This document shows positions 8,838 through 9,775 of a stretch of DNA of 9,775 nucleotides, in pieces (within the stretch, counting starts at the first letter, position 1; every line of letters starts with the position of its first letter). The notes below the pieces were generated by a model. It was given only the letters and a program-made list of their open reading frames with translations, searched no databases and was not told the DNA's origin. The stretch covers positions 268 to 10,042 of the forward strand of contig MAXT01000133.1 of NCBI GenBank assembly GCA_001751225.1. Direction: 5' to 3'. The DNA comes from Desulfuromonadales bacterium C00003107. GTDB taxonomy: Bacteria > Desulfobacterota > Desulfuromonadia > Desulfuromonadales > Syntrophotaleaceae. The position numbers and the translations under genes were made by a program.

Positions 8838-9566
8838 TCAGTCCTTGAAGCGGTAGCCGACACCCCGCACGGTTTCAATAAGCTTGCCATAAGCACCAAG
8901 CTTTTTACGCAAACCGACAATCTGCACATCGACGGCCCGATCGGTCACCGAATAGTCGTCGCCGCGCACCGCGTTGACAATCTGATAACGGGTAAATACC
9001 CAGCCAGGGCGACTGGCCAGAAACTGCAGCACCCGAAACTCGGTATAGGTTAGTTCGACAGACTGACCATCGACCAAAACCTCGTTGCGGCCCGGATGAA
9101 TAAGCAGTCCAGCGGCTTTAATCACCTCGGACTGTTCGGCAGCCTCCTCACCGCCTTTATTGCGCCGCAGTACCGCCCGGGCGCGGGCGATAAGGATTCG
9201 CGGGCTGAAGGGTTTGGTCACATAATCGTCGGCCCCCATTTCCAGTCCGGCCACCACGTCCGACTCTTCCCCCTTGGCGGTCACCATAAGCACCGCCACA
9301 GAACGGGTCTCGGCTTGGCTTTTGAGAGTGCGACAGACCTCCAGGCCATCGATACCCGGCAACATCAGATCGAGTATCACCAGGTCGGGAGGATCTTTCT
9401 GCACGATTCGCAGGGCCTCTTCGCCACTGGTGGCGCAGGTTGAACGAAACCCTTCCCGAGTCAGATTGTAATGAATCAGAGCCAGAATATCTTCCTCGTC
9501 CTCAACCACCAGGATATGCTTTTTGGTTTTTGCATGCTCTTGAGGCATCTGCTGATTTTCTGTCAT
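8838..9566 (-). CDS. phoB: Phosphate regulon response regulator PhoB
   Basis: This 242-residue OmpR/PhoB-family transcription factor activates the Pho regulon when PhoR phosphorylates it. The receiver domain (about 16-134) has the acidic pair Glu22-Asp23, phosphoacceptor Asp66 in LVILDLMLPG, Thr96 and Lys118 in DDYVTKPF. The winged-helix DNA-binding domain (about 145-240) contains LTYTEFRVLQFLASRPG, a recognition-helix region DRAVDVQIVGLRKKLG and the wing ending RGVGYRFKD. The length is slightly above the usual 229 or so because of about 13 extra N-terminal residues. I chose the ATG at 9566; AGGGAG lies about 11 bases upstream, a little far. An in-frame ATG at 9548 would shorten it by six residues but has no better site. 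It is the first gene of the cluster, with a Pho box of its own, so it is probably autoregulated. Confidence 0.96.
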   Translation of the reverse strand: MTENQQMPQEHAKTKKHILVVEDEEDILALIHYNLTREGFRSTCATSGEEALRIVQKDPPDLVILDLMLPGIDGLEVCRTLKSQAETRSVAVLMVTAKGEESDVVAGLEMGADDYVTKPFSPRILIARARAVLRRNKGGEEAAEQSEVIKAAGLLIHPGRNEVLVDGQSVELTYTEFRVLQFLASRPGWVFTRYQIVNAVRGDDYSVTDRAVDVQIVGLRKKLGAYGKLIETVRGVGYRFKD

Positions 9567-9607
9567 GGGCAGCTAATCTCCCTGCCTTAATGGTTAGTCT
9601 CACAGAG

Positions 9608-9640
9608 CTAATACATCTTGAATGTTAGGCAATTATTAGC
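9608..9640 (-). promoter_or_regulatory. Pho box and promoter of phoB
   Basis: The minus strand reads GCTAATA-ATTG-CCTAACA (9640-9623): two related 7-bp repeats with the same 4-bp spacer and 11-bp period as before pstS. The CCTAACA copy is identical to both main copies there. A -10-like hexamer TATTAG (9613-9608, 4 of 6 matches to TATAAT) follows 9 bases downstream, the same spacing as at pstS. This suggests PhoB activates its own transcription, as is known for phoBR operons elsewhere. The site lies about 57 bases before the phoB start. The repeats are seen directly; the binding is inferred. Confidence 0.7.
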
Positions 9641-9744
9641 AATGGAGAAACAGATCTATCGATGGACCATAAGTGGCCATAGTCCAATGAACTATAGCAA
9701 AAACAGTCAGCAGGCGATACCAGACCCGGGGGACATAGCGCTAC

Positions 9745-9775
9745 AAAAAATGCCACCGGACCCTATGCGGTCCGG
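9745..9775 (-). terminator. Rho-independent terminator of the gene upstream of phoB
   Basis: On the minus strand CCGGACC (9775-9769) and GGTCCGG (9762-9756) form a perfect 7-bp stem around a 6-base loop. Six T follow at 9750-9745, five bases after the stem. The stem may continue beyond the window. It would end a minus-strand gene lying to the right, so phoB starts a separate transcription unit. Confidence 0.7.

Noticed and set aside
8675..8929. N-terminal extension of PhoR by 85 residues, overlapping phoB.
   Set aside because: The added sequence has no kinase or membrane features, overlaps the conserved end of phoB, and a good ribosome binding site precedes the ATG at 8674.
9663..9686. Inverted repeat TGGAC...GTCCA in the phoB upstream region as an operator.
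   Set aside because: The arms are only 5 bp with 14 bases between them, which is easily expected by chance, and it has no link to the other elements.

Overview
The window holds one complete phosphate-starvation locus, entirely on the minus strand, in the order phoB - phoR - pstS - pstC - pstA - pstB - phoU (right to left). Nothing on the plus strand looks like a real gene. The long-form PstC and PstA permeases, a PhoR with a large extracytoplasmic region and moderately GC-rich sequence point to a Gram-negative bacterium. A Desulfuromonas/Pelobacter-type relative (Desulfobacterota) is my best guess, from the look of the proteins alone, and cannot be confirmed here.

Right part (8674-9775): a transcription terminator at the right edge ends whatever gene lies upstream. 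The phoB promoter follows, with a pair of 7-bp repeats spaced 11 bp apart (a Pho box), then the response regulator gene phoB and, after a 163-bp gap, the sensor kinase gene phoR. Middle part (5588-6898): a second promoter region carries the same Pho-box repeats and a strong ribosome binding site ahead of pstS. The pstS reading frame is broken at three places although its protein sequence is otherwise well conserved. A long stem-loop separates pstS from pstC. Left part (1-5587): pstC, a 247-bp spacer with its own stem-loops, then pstA, pstB and phoU packed with 12-16 bp between them, and half of a probable terminator at the left edge.

The genes form one circuit. PstS captures phosphate outside the inner membrane, PstC and PstA form the channel, and PstB supplies ATP-driven transport. 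PhoU links transporter activity to PhoR, which controls phosphorylation of PhoB. PhoB-phosphate probably activates both its own promoter and that of pst through the shared repeats. This is a known type of system; I see no undescribed defence, mobile or biosynthetic system. The points most worth checking are the broken pstS, the shared 11-bp-period repeats and the structured spacers on both sides of pstC.
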